DNA from: Actomonas sp051209155
GTDB lineage: Bacteria; Verrucomicrobiota; Verrucomicrobiia; Opitutales; Opitutaceae
Direction: 5' to 3' (one strand)
Assembly: GCA_051209155.1 (NCBI GenBank)
Contig: JBPJGB010000004.1
Length of the DNA stretch: 64,000 nucleotides
The notes under the pieces are model-generated. The model was not told the DNA's origin. It saw only the letters and a list, made by a program, of their open reading frames with translations, and made no database searches. Positions 44,227 through 52,803 of the stretch are shown here, piece after piece. Position 1 is the stretch's first letter. The number at the start of each line of letters is the position of its first letter. The position numbers and the translations under genes are program-made.

Positions 44227-46920
44227 TTAGAAGCGGCGGGTGAGCGCCAGCTCGTAGTTGCGCGGCAGACCCGTCTGCAGCAGCGTGCCACCGAAGGAGC
44301 CGGAGTTGGGCGTCCACATCAGCTCGTCGGTGACGTTGCGGATGTTGAGCGCGACGCGCCAATTTTCGCTGTTCCAGTAGAAGGCGGCGGAGTGCGAGAC
44401 CGACGAAGGCAACACCAGCAGGTCCGGGATCACCGAGGAGGCGGAGACGTCGGACACGTAGGTGGTATTCCACGACATGCCGAAGCCGTTATCCCAATTG
44501 TAGCCGATGAAGGCACCGAGCACGGTGTCGGGATACTGGCCATACTTGTTGTATTTCGGGTCGTCGGTGTTGACGCGAATCTGCGGATTGCCGCCGAAGA
44601 GGAAGGCCTCGGCCGGGAACAGCACCTCGCCGGTGGCGGGGTCCAGCACGTCTTCGAACCCGATGTAGCGGGCGGTCACGAGGGCGTTCTGGAATCCGGC
44701 CCGGTGCCAGTGGATGGACTGGAAGGTGCCGGTGAGGATGACCGAGAGGTTCTTGTTCGGCACCCAGCGGGCCTCGGCTTCAATGCCGCGATTCTTGGTC
44801 GAGCGGATGAAGCTCACGCCCTCTTCCTCGACCGACGAGGAACGCACCTGCTCATACGCGCTGACGGAGTAGTAGAGCTTGTCCTTGAGCGCGGAGCCTT
44901 TCAGGCCGACTTCCTTCAGGGTGGCGGCGGCGAGAATGTTGCCACTGTTGACGTTGCCGTAGGTGAGGGACTGGTCGGACTGCGACAGCACAGCTGACGA
45001 CTCGGAGATGGTGTAGTAGGGCGTGAGTCCGAAAAGGCCGGTCTTGAAGTTGGTGCTGACCGACCAGGACAAGGCGTCATCCGTGCCGGTGGCGGAGCGC
45101 TCCGGAGCGGTGGTGAAGGTGGCGCCCCGGTTGTTCGTCCGGTTGTAGCGCTCGCCCTCCGTGGTGTCGGCATCGATGTAGTCGTAGCGCGCGCCACCCA
45201 CGATGTTCAGCTTCTTCGCGAAGGTGATATCGGCCATCGTGCCGACACCGTATTCGATATACTCACTGTGGCGGGCGGTGCTGATGGGTTCGCCGGTCTC
45301 GAAGGAGCGGTCGCCGCTGACCAAGAAGGAGGCGAAGGTATCCGTCGGGGTGTAGCCGGTGATCAGGTCGCGACGGGAATCGTAGTCACCCGTGGTGTTG
45401 ATGCGGCCGCCGTCGGTGTAGCGAACGTTGGCGGACATCAGCCCCTTCATTTCGACCCAATCCGGCATTTGGGCGAGGAACGGGATCTCACGTCCGTCAC
45501 GAATCGCGGTGTATTTCGTTTCGAGCGCCGTGACCTCCTGGATTTGGTTGAAAGGCAACTGGGAGCGCTTGTCCTGGTATTGGTAGTCGAAGAGGAACTG
45601 CAGCTTCTGCGTCTTGTCCGGATCGGCGTCATCAACCAGATCGGCGTAGGCGGTGTAGGTGTGGCCCTGGGCCTTTTCCTCGATGGCCACGAGACTCCAG
45701 TCGCGCTCGCTGAAGCCGGCTTCGGCCGGGTTGAGGAAGAAGCCGATCGGCACTTGCGGACCGGTGGTGGGGATGGGGCCACCGGACGGCGAATTCAGGA
45801 TGGCCTGGCCGGCCGGCGAAGCGGCGGCGGCGGCGTATTCCGGCAGCATGAGCAGGTCCTTCATGGACTGCGGCACGCCGGGAATGCCGGCGAAGGGGGT
45901 CTCGGGGGTCGGGAAGATCACCGAGGTGAGCGGGCGGGCGCCGTTGTAGTAGCTCCCGTCGGCGTAGTAGCGACTGGCTTGAATCTCGGCCTCGGACACG
46001 CGCCCATTGCCATCGGTATCGAGGTTCACCAAGGCGGAGCCGCGGATGTAGGTGCCGTCGGCAAGGGTGGCCTGGGTGACGCGGTTGGAGCCAGCCTGAC
46101 CGGCATTGACCGCCTTTTGATAAATTCCGCCGGCTTCGAAACGCCACTTATCCGTCAGGTTGACTGAGACGGATGCTTGAATGACGCGGTCGCGTTGGAA
46201 GTTCTGTTTGTAGAAGCTATCCGAGTCGTTGCCTTGGATGAAGACCTGGTAACCGGCGGGGCGGTCGCCGAGCTCAAGCGGAGAGGAGTAGTTGATCTGG
46301 AACTCGGCGCGATCGTAGGAACCCATGATGAAGGTCACGGAACCTTCCGGCGAGGTCAGGTATTTGCCGGTGGTGCCGCGGACGGACTTGGGCACGTAGT
46401 TCACGTAACCACCGATACGACCGTTGCCGAAGATCGGGGAGGGCGGGCCGCGGAAAACCTCCACACTGTCCCACATGGTGATGACGTTGCGGATGTTGCC
46501 CTGCGGATCGATGCGCTTCATGCCGCGCAGGTAGACGTCGGCGTTGTTGCCGCGCACGTTGGTCGCGCCGGCGATGCCCCAGCGGTTGACCGTGTAGGTG
46601 CCGGGCACGATACGGAAGAGTTGGTCACCGTCGCGAATGCCGACCTTGTCGATAAGGTCGGAATTCACCACGGAAACGGAACGGGGTGTTTCGACCAGAC
46701 TTTTGGAGAAGCCGAGGGCGCCGTCCAAAGGCTGAGTCGGAAGCACGAAGGTCGGGTCCTCACCGCCAAAGCCGACGTATTCCTCGACCTCGCCGGCGAC
46801 ATCGTCGCCGGTGGCCTGAGCAAACATTTCGGATGCGGTCAGAGAGAGTCCGATCAGAGCGGCTCCCACGGCCCGATGAAGGAGCGGGCGGGAGCGGTGG
46901 AGCTGAACATTTTTCTGCAT
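44227..46920 (-). CDS. TonB-dependent outer-membrane receptor
   Basis: 897 residues from the ATG at 46920. Signal peptide AVGAALIGLSLTASEMFAQ. A TonB-box/plug region follows: SLVETPRSVSVVNSDLIDKVG, YLRGMKR, VEVFRGPPSPIFGNGRIGGYVNYVPK. A 22-strand-type barrel rich in Tyr/Thr follows and ends ELALTRRF with terminal Phe. The plug resembles siderophore-type receptors, but in this phylum such receptors take many ligands. No SusD-like gene is adjacent. Position between the TonB operon and the amidase array suggests uptake of an amide- or peptide-derived ligand (inference). Confidence 0.95.
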   Translation of the reverse strand: MQKNVQLHRSRPLLHRAVGAALIGLSLTASEMFAQATGDDVAGEVEEYVGFGGEDPTFVLPTQPLDGALGFSKSLVETPRSVSVVNSDLIDKVGIRDGDQLFRIVPGTYTVNRWGIAGATNVRGNNADVYLRGMKRIDPQGNIRNVITMWDSVEVFRGPPSPIFGNGRIGGYVNYVPKSVRGTTGKYLTSPEGSVTFIMGSYDRAEFQINYSSPLELGDRPAGYQVFIQGNDSDSFYKQNFQRDRVIQASVSVNLTDKWRFEAGGIYQKAVNAGQAGSNRVTQATLADGTYIRGSALVNLDTDGNGRVSEAEIQASRYYADGSYYNGARPLTSVIFPTPETPFAGIPGVPQSMKDLLMLPEYAAAAASPAGQAILNSPSGGPIPTTGPQVPIGFFLNPAEAGFSERDWSLVAIEEKAQGHTYTAYADLVDDADPDKTQKLQFLFDYQYQDKRSQLPFNQIQEVTALETKYTAIRDGREIPFLAQMPDWVEMKGLMSANVRYTDGGRINTTGDYDSRRDLITGYTPTDTFASFLVSGDRSFETGEPISTARHSEYIEYGVGTMADITFAKKLNIVGGARYDYIDADTTEGERYNRTNNRGATFTTAPERSATGTDDALSWSVSTNFKTGLFGLTPYYTISESSAVLSQSDQSLTYGNVNSGNILAAATLKEVGLKGSALKDKLYYSVSAYEQVRSSSVEEEGVSFIRSTKNRGIEAEARWVPNKNLSVILTGTFQSIHWHRAGFQNALVTARYIGFEDVLDPATGEVLFPAEAFLFGGNPQIRVNTDDPKYNKYGQYPDTVLGAFIGYNWDNGFGMSWNTTYVSDVSASSVIPDLLVLPSSVSHSAAFYWNSENWRVALNIRNVTDELMWTPNSGSFGGTLLQTGLPRNYELALTRRF

Positions 46921-47020
46921 GACGTAGGTTGGTTGGAATGGTGTCGTGGCCGACGTGCGGCGCATGCCAAACGAGCCAGCAAAGTGCCAAGAAACGGGCC
47001 AAGGGCGGGGGTGGCGGAAT

Positions 47021-47058
47021 ATTCAACCAACGCGGGACAGGGCGTAGTTTGGTTCAAT
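47021..47058. promoter_or_regulatory. Inverted repeat in the receptor promoter region
   Basis: ATTCAACCAA (47021-47030) and TTGGTTCAAT (47049-47058) are inverted repeats with one mismatch and an 18-nt spacer, about 100 nt upstream of the receptor ATG. A related TTGGTTGGAAT lies at about 46928. The arrangement suits a dimeric regulator of the receptor. No clear -35/-10 pair was identified. Confidence 0.4.
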
Positions 47059-47102
47059 CAAATCGCTTGTATCGATAATGCTCATACGCCGAATCCGGCC
47101 GC

Positions 47103-47132
47103 AAAAAAGCCCGCCGGGGGAACCGGCGGGCG
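47103..47132 (-). terminator. Rho-independent terminator of the TonB operon
   Basis: On the minus strand GCCCGCCGG, loop, CCGGCGGGC (47131-47109, 9-bp perfect stem) is followed directly by TTTTTT (47108-47103). It lies 25 nt after the TPR stop and separates the DUF3450-to-TPR operon from the receptor gene. Confidence 0.9.
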
Positions 47133-47156
47133 CAGGGGAAAGGCGTGGTTGGTCGC

Positions 47157-48518
47157 TCAGTTGGCGGCGGCAAGGGCGGCGCCGCTGACCTTCTCCAAGT
47201 ATTGGGCGATGTAGGGCTTGGGTTCGAGGGACTGGGCGCGTTCGAGCAGGGGCACCGCTTTGTCGTAGTCGCGCAGCGAGACCAGCATGCGGGCGTGTTG
47301 CACAAGCGCATCGTGGGTGAATTCCTTCACCTTGCCGGCGCGCTCAAAGTAGAGGGCGGCGCGCTCGACATCGCCTTCCTGCCAATGGAAGTCGGCGAGG
47401 AGCAGGAGGGCCTTGCCGTTGAGCGGGTCAGCTTCGACCACCTGCGCAAGTTTGTCCGCGGCGGCGGCGGCACGATCCTGGGCGAGGTCACTTTGGGCCT
47501 TGAGGTTCAGCACGTCGAACTTCGCGGCCGGGCTGAACTTGGCGGCGGCGGCGCCCTCCCAATCGGCGAGGAAACGGTCGAGTTCGGTCCAGGCGCTGAG
47601 ATTGGCGAGGCGGCGGGCGATGCGCAGGCCGCGGTCGACCGGCAGGTCGGCGCGCACGGCGGCTTCCTGGTAGAGGTCGAGGGCGAGGTCGGGCTGATTG
47701 AAGTTCAGATAAATGTCACCGAGGAGCACGGTGGCATTGGTGGTGGCCTTGCCGGCGGCGCGGAGAATCTCAAGCGTGGCGGCGGCGCTGGCTGGATCAT
47801 TTTGCGCAATGTAGGCGTTGGATTGCAGCAGCAGCAGCTCGGTCTGCTCGGGATAGACCTTCAGCAGGTCGTCGATCATGGCGATGGCTTCGGCTTGGCG
47901 GCCGAGATTGACCAGGCACTGCACCTTGCCCATGCGCCAGTCGCGGCTTTCCGGTTGGAAGAACAGCGCCTGCTCGTAGGAGCGGAGGGCGGCTTCGGTG
48001 TTGCCGAGGCTCAGGTAGGAGTAGGCCAACATGCCGTAGAGGTCGGCGCCCTGGCCGCCGAGTTCGAGCGCCTTGAGCAACATCGGCACGGCCTGGTCAA
48101 ACTTGGCCATCTGCACGTAGACGATGCCGAGGTTGCGGTAGGCGCGGAGGAAGTTGGGGAAGGCTTTGATCGCCTTGGTGTAGGAGGAGGTGGCGGCTTC
48201 GAGCTTGCCGGATTGGAACTGGAGGTTGGCCAGCGTGTAGATGAGCGCGGCACTGGATTCGGGGGTGAGCGAGGCTTCGAGGGTGGCGATGGCCTGCGCG
48301 GGATCCGAGCTGATGAGTGGCGCGATGGTCTCGAAGATGACCTTTTCCTCAGAGGTGATGGTCGGGGTGCGCTCGGTGTCGAAGCCGTAGGTGCCCATGA
48401 AGCGCGACACGAAGTCCGGGTTGGACCAAGTGTTTTCCGACAAGGGATAGGATTGGGCGAGGCCCAGGAGCGGAGTGGAGGCCAGCAGCAGAGAGCGGAG
48501 AGAGCGGGTGAATTTCAT
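47157..48518 (-). CDS. Exported tetratricopeptide-repeat protein of the TonB system
   Basis: 453 residues from the ATG at 48518, signal peptide SLRSLLLASTPLLGLAQ. TPR units run from about residue 85 to the end, for example AALIYTLANLQFQSGKLEAA, AYRNLGIVYVQMAKFDQA, LYGMLAYSYLSLGNTEAA and KALLLLADFHWQEGDVERA. Last gene of the operon, 28 bp after tonB, and followed by a terminator. TPR proteins sit at this place in the TtpC-containing TonB systems of other bacteria, where they are thought to assist assembly or receptor contact. Confidence 0.9.
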   Translation of the reverse strand: MKFTRSLRSLLLASTPLLGLAQSYPLSENTWSNPDFVSRFMGTYGFDTERTPTITSEEKVIFETIAPLISSDPAQAIATLEASLTPESSAALIYTLANLQFQSGKLEAATSSYTKAIKAFPNFLRAYRNLGIVYVQMAKFDQAVPMLLKALELGGQGADLYGMLAYSYLSLGNTEAALRSYEQALFFQPESRDWRMGKVQCLVNLGRQAEAIAMIDDLLKVYPEQTELLLLQSNAYIAQNDPASAAATLEILRAAGKATTNATVLLGDIYLNFNQPDLALDLYQEAAVRADLPVDRGLRIARRLANLSAWTELDRFLADWEGAAAAKFSPAAKFDVLNLKAQSDLAQDRAAAAADKLAQVVEADPLNGKALLLLADFHWQEGDVERAALYFERAGKVKEFTHDALVQHARMLVSLRDYDKAVPLLERAQSLEPKPYIAQYLEKVSGAALAAAN

Positions 48519-48546
48519 GAGCGGGAAAAAGAGGAGAAAAAAATGA

Positions 48547-49239
48547 TCAGGGTTCGAAGCGGATGTTCCAGTTGTAGCGAGCGCGGACGGCGCGGCCGTT
48601 TTTCTTGGGCGACTCGTAGAGGCAGGCTTCGGCGAAGCGGATGGCGGCGGCCTCAAATTCGCGGTGGCTGGAATCGACCACCTTCTCGACCCTCACTTCG
48701 CCGCGCTCGTTGATGATGATCATCACGGTAACATAACCGCGGATACGGGCGCGTTTGAGCTCGGGGGGGAAGGGCAGCACCGGAGTGCGCGTGCGCCGCG
48801 GGGCGGAGTCGAGGTCCTTGATGTCAAAAATAGCCAGATCGTCGGCGGTGTCGTCGGCGTTGACGCCGAAACCTTCGAAGGAAAAGGCACCGGCCATGGC
48901 GTCGCCGACGCCGAGGTTGAGGGCGACATCCAGCTGGCTGAGTGAGAGCTGCTGCGGGGGCGGTGCGACATCGGGTGGTGGTGGCTCCGGGGGCGGCGGT
49001 TCCGGCGGCTCCATTTCCATGGGGGGCGGCGGGGGTGGGGCGGCCACCTCCACCGTGAACAGCTCGTTGGGTTTTTTGCCCAACGCGGCGATCATCTGGG
49101 TGAAGGGCAGCAGCAGGAAGATGCCGGCGGTGCAGGCGAGGGTGCCGAGCCACAGGGCCACGCGCGGCACCCGACGGTGGCGCAGGTAGGACTTCTGTCC
49201 GATCAGGATGGGCTTGGCGGTGGTGGAGGCAGCGGGCAT
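48547..49239 (-). CDS. tonB: TonB energy transducer
   Basis: 230 residues from the ATG at 49239. Cytoplasmic start, one TM helix (VALWLGTLACTAGIFLLLPF), a periplasmic Pro/Glu-rich rod (PPPPPPMEMEPPEPPPPEPP) and a C-terminal TonB domain (RIRGYVTVMIIINERGEVRVEKVVDSSHREFEAAAIRFAEACLY). It couples the ExbB/ExbD proton channel to outer-membrane receptors such as the one at 44227. It starts 30 bp after exbD. The Pro-rich rod is shorter than in E. coli TonB. Confidence 0.93.
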   Translation of the reverse strand: MPAASTTAKPILIGQKSYLRHRRVPRVALWLGTLACTAGIFLLLPFTQMIAALGKKPNELFTVEVAAPPPPPPMEMEPPEPPPPEPPPPDVAPPPQQLSLSQLDVALNLGVGDAMAGAFSFEGFGVNADDTADDLAIFDIKDLDSAPRRTRTPVLPFPPELKRARIRGYVTVMIIINERGEVRVEKVVDSSHREFEAAAIRFAEACLYESPKKNGRAVRARYNWNIRFEP

Positions 49240-49269
49240 GGCGTCGCGGGGATGACCGGTGGGCAATGA

Positions 49270-49674
49270 TTAGGGGGCGTCGGTGGAGAGGCTGACCTTC
49301 TGGGCGCCGCCCAGTTTGGCCTCGTCGATGACGCGCACGAGCATGTCGGAGGAGACCGCCTTATCGACTTGGATGATCACCGGAGAATCCTCGGCCTTGG
49401 TCAGGCGGCGCACGGTGGAGCGCACGCCGCTGAGCCCGATCTCCTGACCACCGTAGATCACTTTGTTGTCCGCCGTAATGGCAATCATGATACTTTGCTT
49501 CTCCAGGGAGAGCGAGGCGGAGGCCTCGGGCTTGTCGACCTCGACGCCGGTCTCCTCGACGAAGGTCGTGGTGACGATGAAGAAGATGAGGAGGATGAAC
49601 ACCATGTCGATCAACGGGGAGATGTTGATCTCTTCGGGTGGTTGCAGACCTTGAGTGAGGGAGCGGCGAGCCAT
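49270..49674 (-). CDS. exbD: ExbD/TolR family biopolymer transport protein
   Basis: 134 residues, the normal ExbD size. One TM helix near the N-terminus with the channel Asp in SPLIDMVFILLIFFIVTTTF, then a periplasmic domain (VIIQVDKAVSSDMLVRVIDEAKLGGA). It forms the proton channel with ExbB and energises TonB. It lies 36 bp downstream of exbB. Confidence 0.95.
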   Translation of the reverse strand: MARRSLTQGLQPPEEINISPLIDMVFILLIFFIVTTTFVEETGVEVDKPEASASLSLEKQSIMIAITADNKVIYGGQEIGLSGVRSTVRRLTKAEDSPVIIQVDKAVSSDMLVRVIDEAKLGGAQKVSLSTDAP

Positions 49675-49710
49675 GGGAGGAAGTGGGAAGGTGGTTTGCG
49701 GAAGCTGGAA

Positions 49711-50322
49711 TCAGGCGGCGATGCGGCGCGGCAGGGATTTGCGGATGAAGGCGTTTTCGAGGCGGAGCAGGAACAGCTCGAGGCTGTCGCGCATGGCCTT
49801 GATGCGGGAGATGAGCACAAAACCGGGGATGGCGATGACGAGGCCGGTCATGGTCGTGATGAGCGCCTCGGCGATACCGCCGGCGACCAAGCCGGCGGTG
49901 CTGGTGCCCGCGCTCGCGGACAGGCCGTTGAAGGTCGTGAGCATGCCGGTCACGGTGCCGAGCAGGCCGGCCAACGGCGCGGTGGACACGAGGACCATGG
50001 CGAAGCGCACGCGGCTGTTGATGCGCGGAATGTAGTCGGTGCGGATCTCGTCGAAGCAGGCGCGAAGGCGGTCGATGGACTGGAAGTTCGCGGCGGCGAA
50101 GCGAATGACTTCGCCGAGTTCGCCCTGGGCTTCGTCCGGTGCGTCGATCCAGTGGCGCCAGACATTCTCATCGGTCCGGCTGAAGCGCCGCACGAAGAGT
50201 TCCAGGTAGAGACCGACCACGGAGTAGTAGATGATCATCGTGAGGACGGCGAGCGGGAGCATGAGGGGCCCGCCGTCCTGGAAGATCTGTATGGTCTGAG
50301 CGATGAGACCTTCTTCAGGCAT
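49711..50322 (-). CDS. exbB: MotA/TolQ/ExbB proton channel family protein
   Basis: 203 residues, three TM helices: PLMLPLAVLTMIIYYSVVGLYL near the start, then RFAMVLVSTAPLAGLLGTVTGMLTTF and ALITTMTGLVIAIPGFVLI. The LLGTVTGM and GLVIAIPG motifs are diagnostic. This is the short ExbB of the operon; the long one is the neighbour at 50351. It ends in a short cytoplasmic helix. Confidence 0.95.
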   Translation of the reverse strand: MPEEGLIAQTIQIFQDGGPLMLPLAVLTMIIYYSVVGLYLELFVRRFSRTDENVWRHWIDAPDEAQGELGEVIRFAAANFQSIDRLRACFDEIRTDYIPRINSRVRFAMVLVSTAPLAGLLGTVTGMLTTFNGLSASAGTSTAGLVAGGIAEALITTMTGLVIAIPGFVLISRIKAMRDSLELFLLRLENAFIRKSLPRRIAA

Positions 50323-50350
50323 GGTGCGTCAGGGGATGAGGTTGAAGCGA

Positions 50351-51763
50351 TCAGGCGGCGACCTGCTTGAGACCGGCCTCTTTGGCTTCGGCGAGACCGT
50401 TGCCGAAGGTGATCATCAGGGTCTCGAGCTTGCCCATCTTGGACGCCACCAGGCGGGAAACGATCGCGCCGAGGATGCAGGCCGGGATGGCGGCGATGAG
50501 GCCAAACTCGGTGGTGATGAGCGCCTGGGAAATACCGGAGGAAAGACTCTTGGCGTCACCCGTGCCGAAGAGGGTGAGCAGTTTGAAGGTCTCGATCATG
50601 CCGGTCACGGTGCCGAGCAGTCCGAGCAGAGGCGCGACCGAGGCGGCGAGGGTGATGAAGGTGATGCCGCGCTCGAGCTTCGGCTTCACGGTCAGCAGGG
50701 TTTCGAACAAAAATTCGTCCAGCAATTCGCGCGGGAGGTGGACGTTTTTAAGCCCGGTTTGGATCATCGCGGCGGCGGGTCCTTCGTGCTGGTTGGCGAT
50801 CCGCAGCGCCTCGGGCACCTTGTCCTCGCGGACAAGGGTATTGATCTCGGTGACCTTCTCCGGGGGCATCAGCTTGAGGCTGAGAATGTCGAGCAACTTG
50901 AAGGCGGTGATGCCGACGGCGACGAGGCCGAAGAAGGCGATCGGCCACATCCAGATGCCGCCCTTGAGGAAGTGTTCGAGGAAGGTTTCCTTCGTGGTGG
51001 CGATGGCGAGGGCGCGGCCGAGCGTGGGATCGAGGGGCACGCTGCCGGATCCGCTGCTGACGAACGCGTTGATGGCCTCGGCGGCGGCGGGATCGAACAC
51101 GATCAGGCTCGGCGTATCGCTGGAGCCACGGGTGAGCAGGCCGGCGTTGGTGCTGTCGGCGGCGAAGTAGCCGATGGGACCGAGCTCGAGCACGGTGCCG
51201 GAGACGACCTTGCCACCGGGGAGCACAGCTTCGCCGGGGAACTTCGCGCCGCCGACGTTGGCTTCGATGCGGGAGAGCGCGAGATCCACGCCGCCGAGTT
51301 GCGCGGCGATTTTCTCCCGGGTGGAGAGACCTTCGCTATCGGCCTGGTTGAGCACGGCGACGACCTCGGGGCCATATTTGGCGGTCTCGCCGACGGCGAG
51401 GGAGGCGTTGACCCGATTGAGGTAGTCGTTGAGGAGGTTTGCGACGTAGCCGGCCTCATCGTCGTAGGCTTTGACCTGCGCTTCGAGGCTGGCGAGGTCG
51501 ACACTTTGATTGTCGACGATGCGCTGCATGCGTTCGTGTTCGCGGCGCAGCCCGAGCACTTTGGACTCGAGTTCCCTGAGTTCGGTGGCCAGCGGGAGAC
51601 GTTCGGCGGCGATCTCGCTGCGCAGCGTGTTGAGCTCGGCGACAGCAGCGTCGAGTTTGGTGCGAGCGGCGGTTTCGAAACCGGGCGACTGGCCAAGCGC
51701 GAGCGAGGCGCCGAGCAGTCCGCAGGTCAGGAGGCAAGTGTTGAAGGTAGAGCGAGCGATCAT
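50351..51763 (-). CDS. Long ExbB-like protein with periplasmic extension (TtpC type)
   Basis: 470 residues: a signal peptide (LLTCGLLGASLALGQ), a coiled-coil/alpha region (RTKLDAAVAELNTLRSEIAAERLPLATELRELESKV) and a middle domain, then three TM helices. The second half carries MotA/TolQ/ExbB motifs (AASVAPLLGLLGTVTGMIETF, ALITTEFGLIAAIPACILG). This layout matches TtpC-like proteins that accompany TonB systems with DUF3450. It lies between the DUF3450 gene (11 bp) and the short exbB (28 bp). Confidence 0.9.
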   Translation of the reverse strand: MIARSTFNTCLLTCGLLGASLALGQSPGFETAARTKLDAAVAELNTLRSEIAAERLPLATELRELESKVLGLRREHERMQRIVDNQSVDLASLEAQVKAYDDEAGYVANLLNDYLNRVNASLAVGETAKYGPEVVAVLNQADSEGLSTREKIAAQLGGVDLALSRIEANVGGAKFPGEAVLPGGKVVSGTVLELGPIGYFAADSTNAGLLTRGSSDTPSLIVFDPAAAEAINAFVSSGSGSVPLDPTLGRALAIATTKETFLEHFLKGGIWMWPIAFFGLVAVGITAFKLLDILSLKLMPPEKVTEINTLVREDKVPEALRIANQHEGPAAAMIQTGLKNVHLPRELLDEFLFETLLTVKPKLERGITFITLAASVAPLLGLLGTVTGMIETFKLLTLFGTGDAKSLSSGISQALITTEFGLIAAIPACILGAIVSRLVASKMGKLETLMITFGNGLAEAKEAGLKQVAA

Positions 51764-51774
51764 GGTGAGAGAGG

Positions 51775-52566
51775 TCAGTCAGCTTGGAGAGGAACGGAGA
51801 CGAACTCGGGGGATTGGCGAGCGAGGTAGACGTCGAGGGCACGCGCGACTTCGAGCGCTTGTTCGCCGGCGACGGTTTCCCATTTCCAGCCGGTCGCGGT
51901 GGGAAAACCGTATCCGGCGTAGTCGCCGCCCGCGTCGGTGAAGAGGGCGGCGGCGAGTCCGAGGTAAAGGGTCTGCACTTCGCGGGTTTCGCCGCCGACG
52001 TCCTTGACCTCGCTGACGTATTTCACGTCGGAGTTGAACTTGTCGGTCTGGGCGAGCACGCCGATGACGTTCTGCAGGCGTTGCGAGTAGCTCAGGCGGG
52101 TCTTGGCGGGATCGTCGGGGAGCCGGGCGATCAGCGGCTTCAATTCAATGGCGAGCGGGTCCGGGAGCGTCGCGGTCAGGGTGGTGACACGCTGTTCGAG
52201 TCCGGCGATGGTGGCGTCGAAGGCCTTGCTGGTGGCGCGGCCGGCTTCGAGGTCGGCGTTGAGTTCGGCGCGCTTTTGGTCGGCCGAGGTGGCGCTGGCC
52301 TGCAGGGTGACCATCTTTTCCTCGAGCTCCCCGATCTCCGCCTTCAGCACCTCGACCATGTCGGCCAAGGTTTGTTTCTGCGTGCTCCAGGCGGCGGATT
52401 CCTCGCCGATCACTTTTCGGATCTCAATGTATTCCTTGTAAGTGTCGCGGGCGGCGGCGACGGGATTGGCGGTTTCGTCGGCCTGGGCGACCGCGAGCGT
52501 TCCGGTGAGGGACAGCGCAAGCAGGACGAGGCGAGGCGGTGACGGCGGGCGGGCGAGGAGGCGCAT
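51775..52566 (-). CDS. DUF3450 family coiled-coil protein
   Basis: 263 residues from the ATG at 52566, signal peptide LVLLALSLTGTLAVAQA. A long coiled coil (YKEYIEIRKVIGEESAAWSTQKQTLADMVEVLKAEIGELEEKM) and a C-terminal globular part (YLGLAAALFTDAGGDYAGYG-P). DUF3450 proteins are encoded at the head of TtpC-type TonB operons, as here; the molecular role is not established. The promoter lies in the divergent gap with the outer-membrane factor gene. Confidence 0.88.
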   Translation of the reverse strand: MRLLARPPSPPRLVLLALSLTGTLAVAQADETANPVAAARDTYKEYIEIRKVIGEESAAWSTQKQTLADMVEVLKAEIGELEEKMVTLQASATSADQKRAELNADLEAGRATSKAFDATIAGLEQRVTTLTATLPDPLAIELKPLIARLPDDPAKTRLSYSQRLQNVIGVLAQTDKFNSDVKYVSEVKDVGGETREVQTLYLGLAAALFTDAGGDYAGYGFPTATGWKWETVAGEQALEVARALDVYLARQSPEFVSVPLQAD

Positions 52567-52803
52567 GGCGGCGTGGTCAGTTGGTGTGAAGGATGATCCC
52601 CAAAGTGGGGGCGGCCGGAGTTGGCACGCGGTTGCGCTGTTTTTAGCAAAGCATGTTCCGCAATCATGCCAGGGGGGCGAAACCGCCGTGGGTGGATCAA
52701 AATTCAAACAAGCGGGAATTCGTTTGCGGTTTATTCACCTTGGGCGGTGGACGGGTGGCGGGCTTGGCGGTTGCTGCGCGGATCGGCTGTGCAACTTTCG
52801 TTC
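52567..52803. promoter_or_regulatory. Divergent promoter region, TonB operon / outer-membrane factor
   Basis: This 237-bp gap contains AT-rich stretches ctgtttttagcaaagcatg (toward DUF3450) and gcggtttattcac (toward the outer-membrane factor), plausible -10 areas. A weak CAAAC/GTTTG inverted repeat lies between. Nothing else is identifiable. Confidence 0.35.

Noticed and set aside
44227..46920. A Sus-type polysaccharide utilisation locus
   Set aside because: No SusD-like lipoprotein, no glycoside hydrolase or sulfatase near the receptor.
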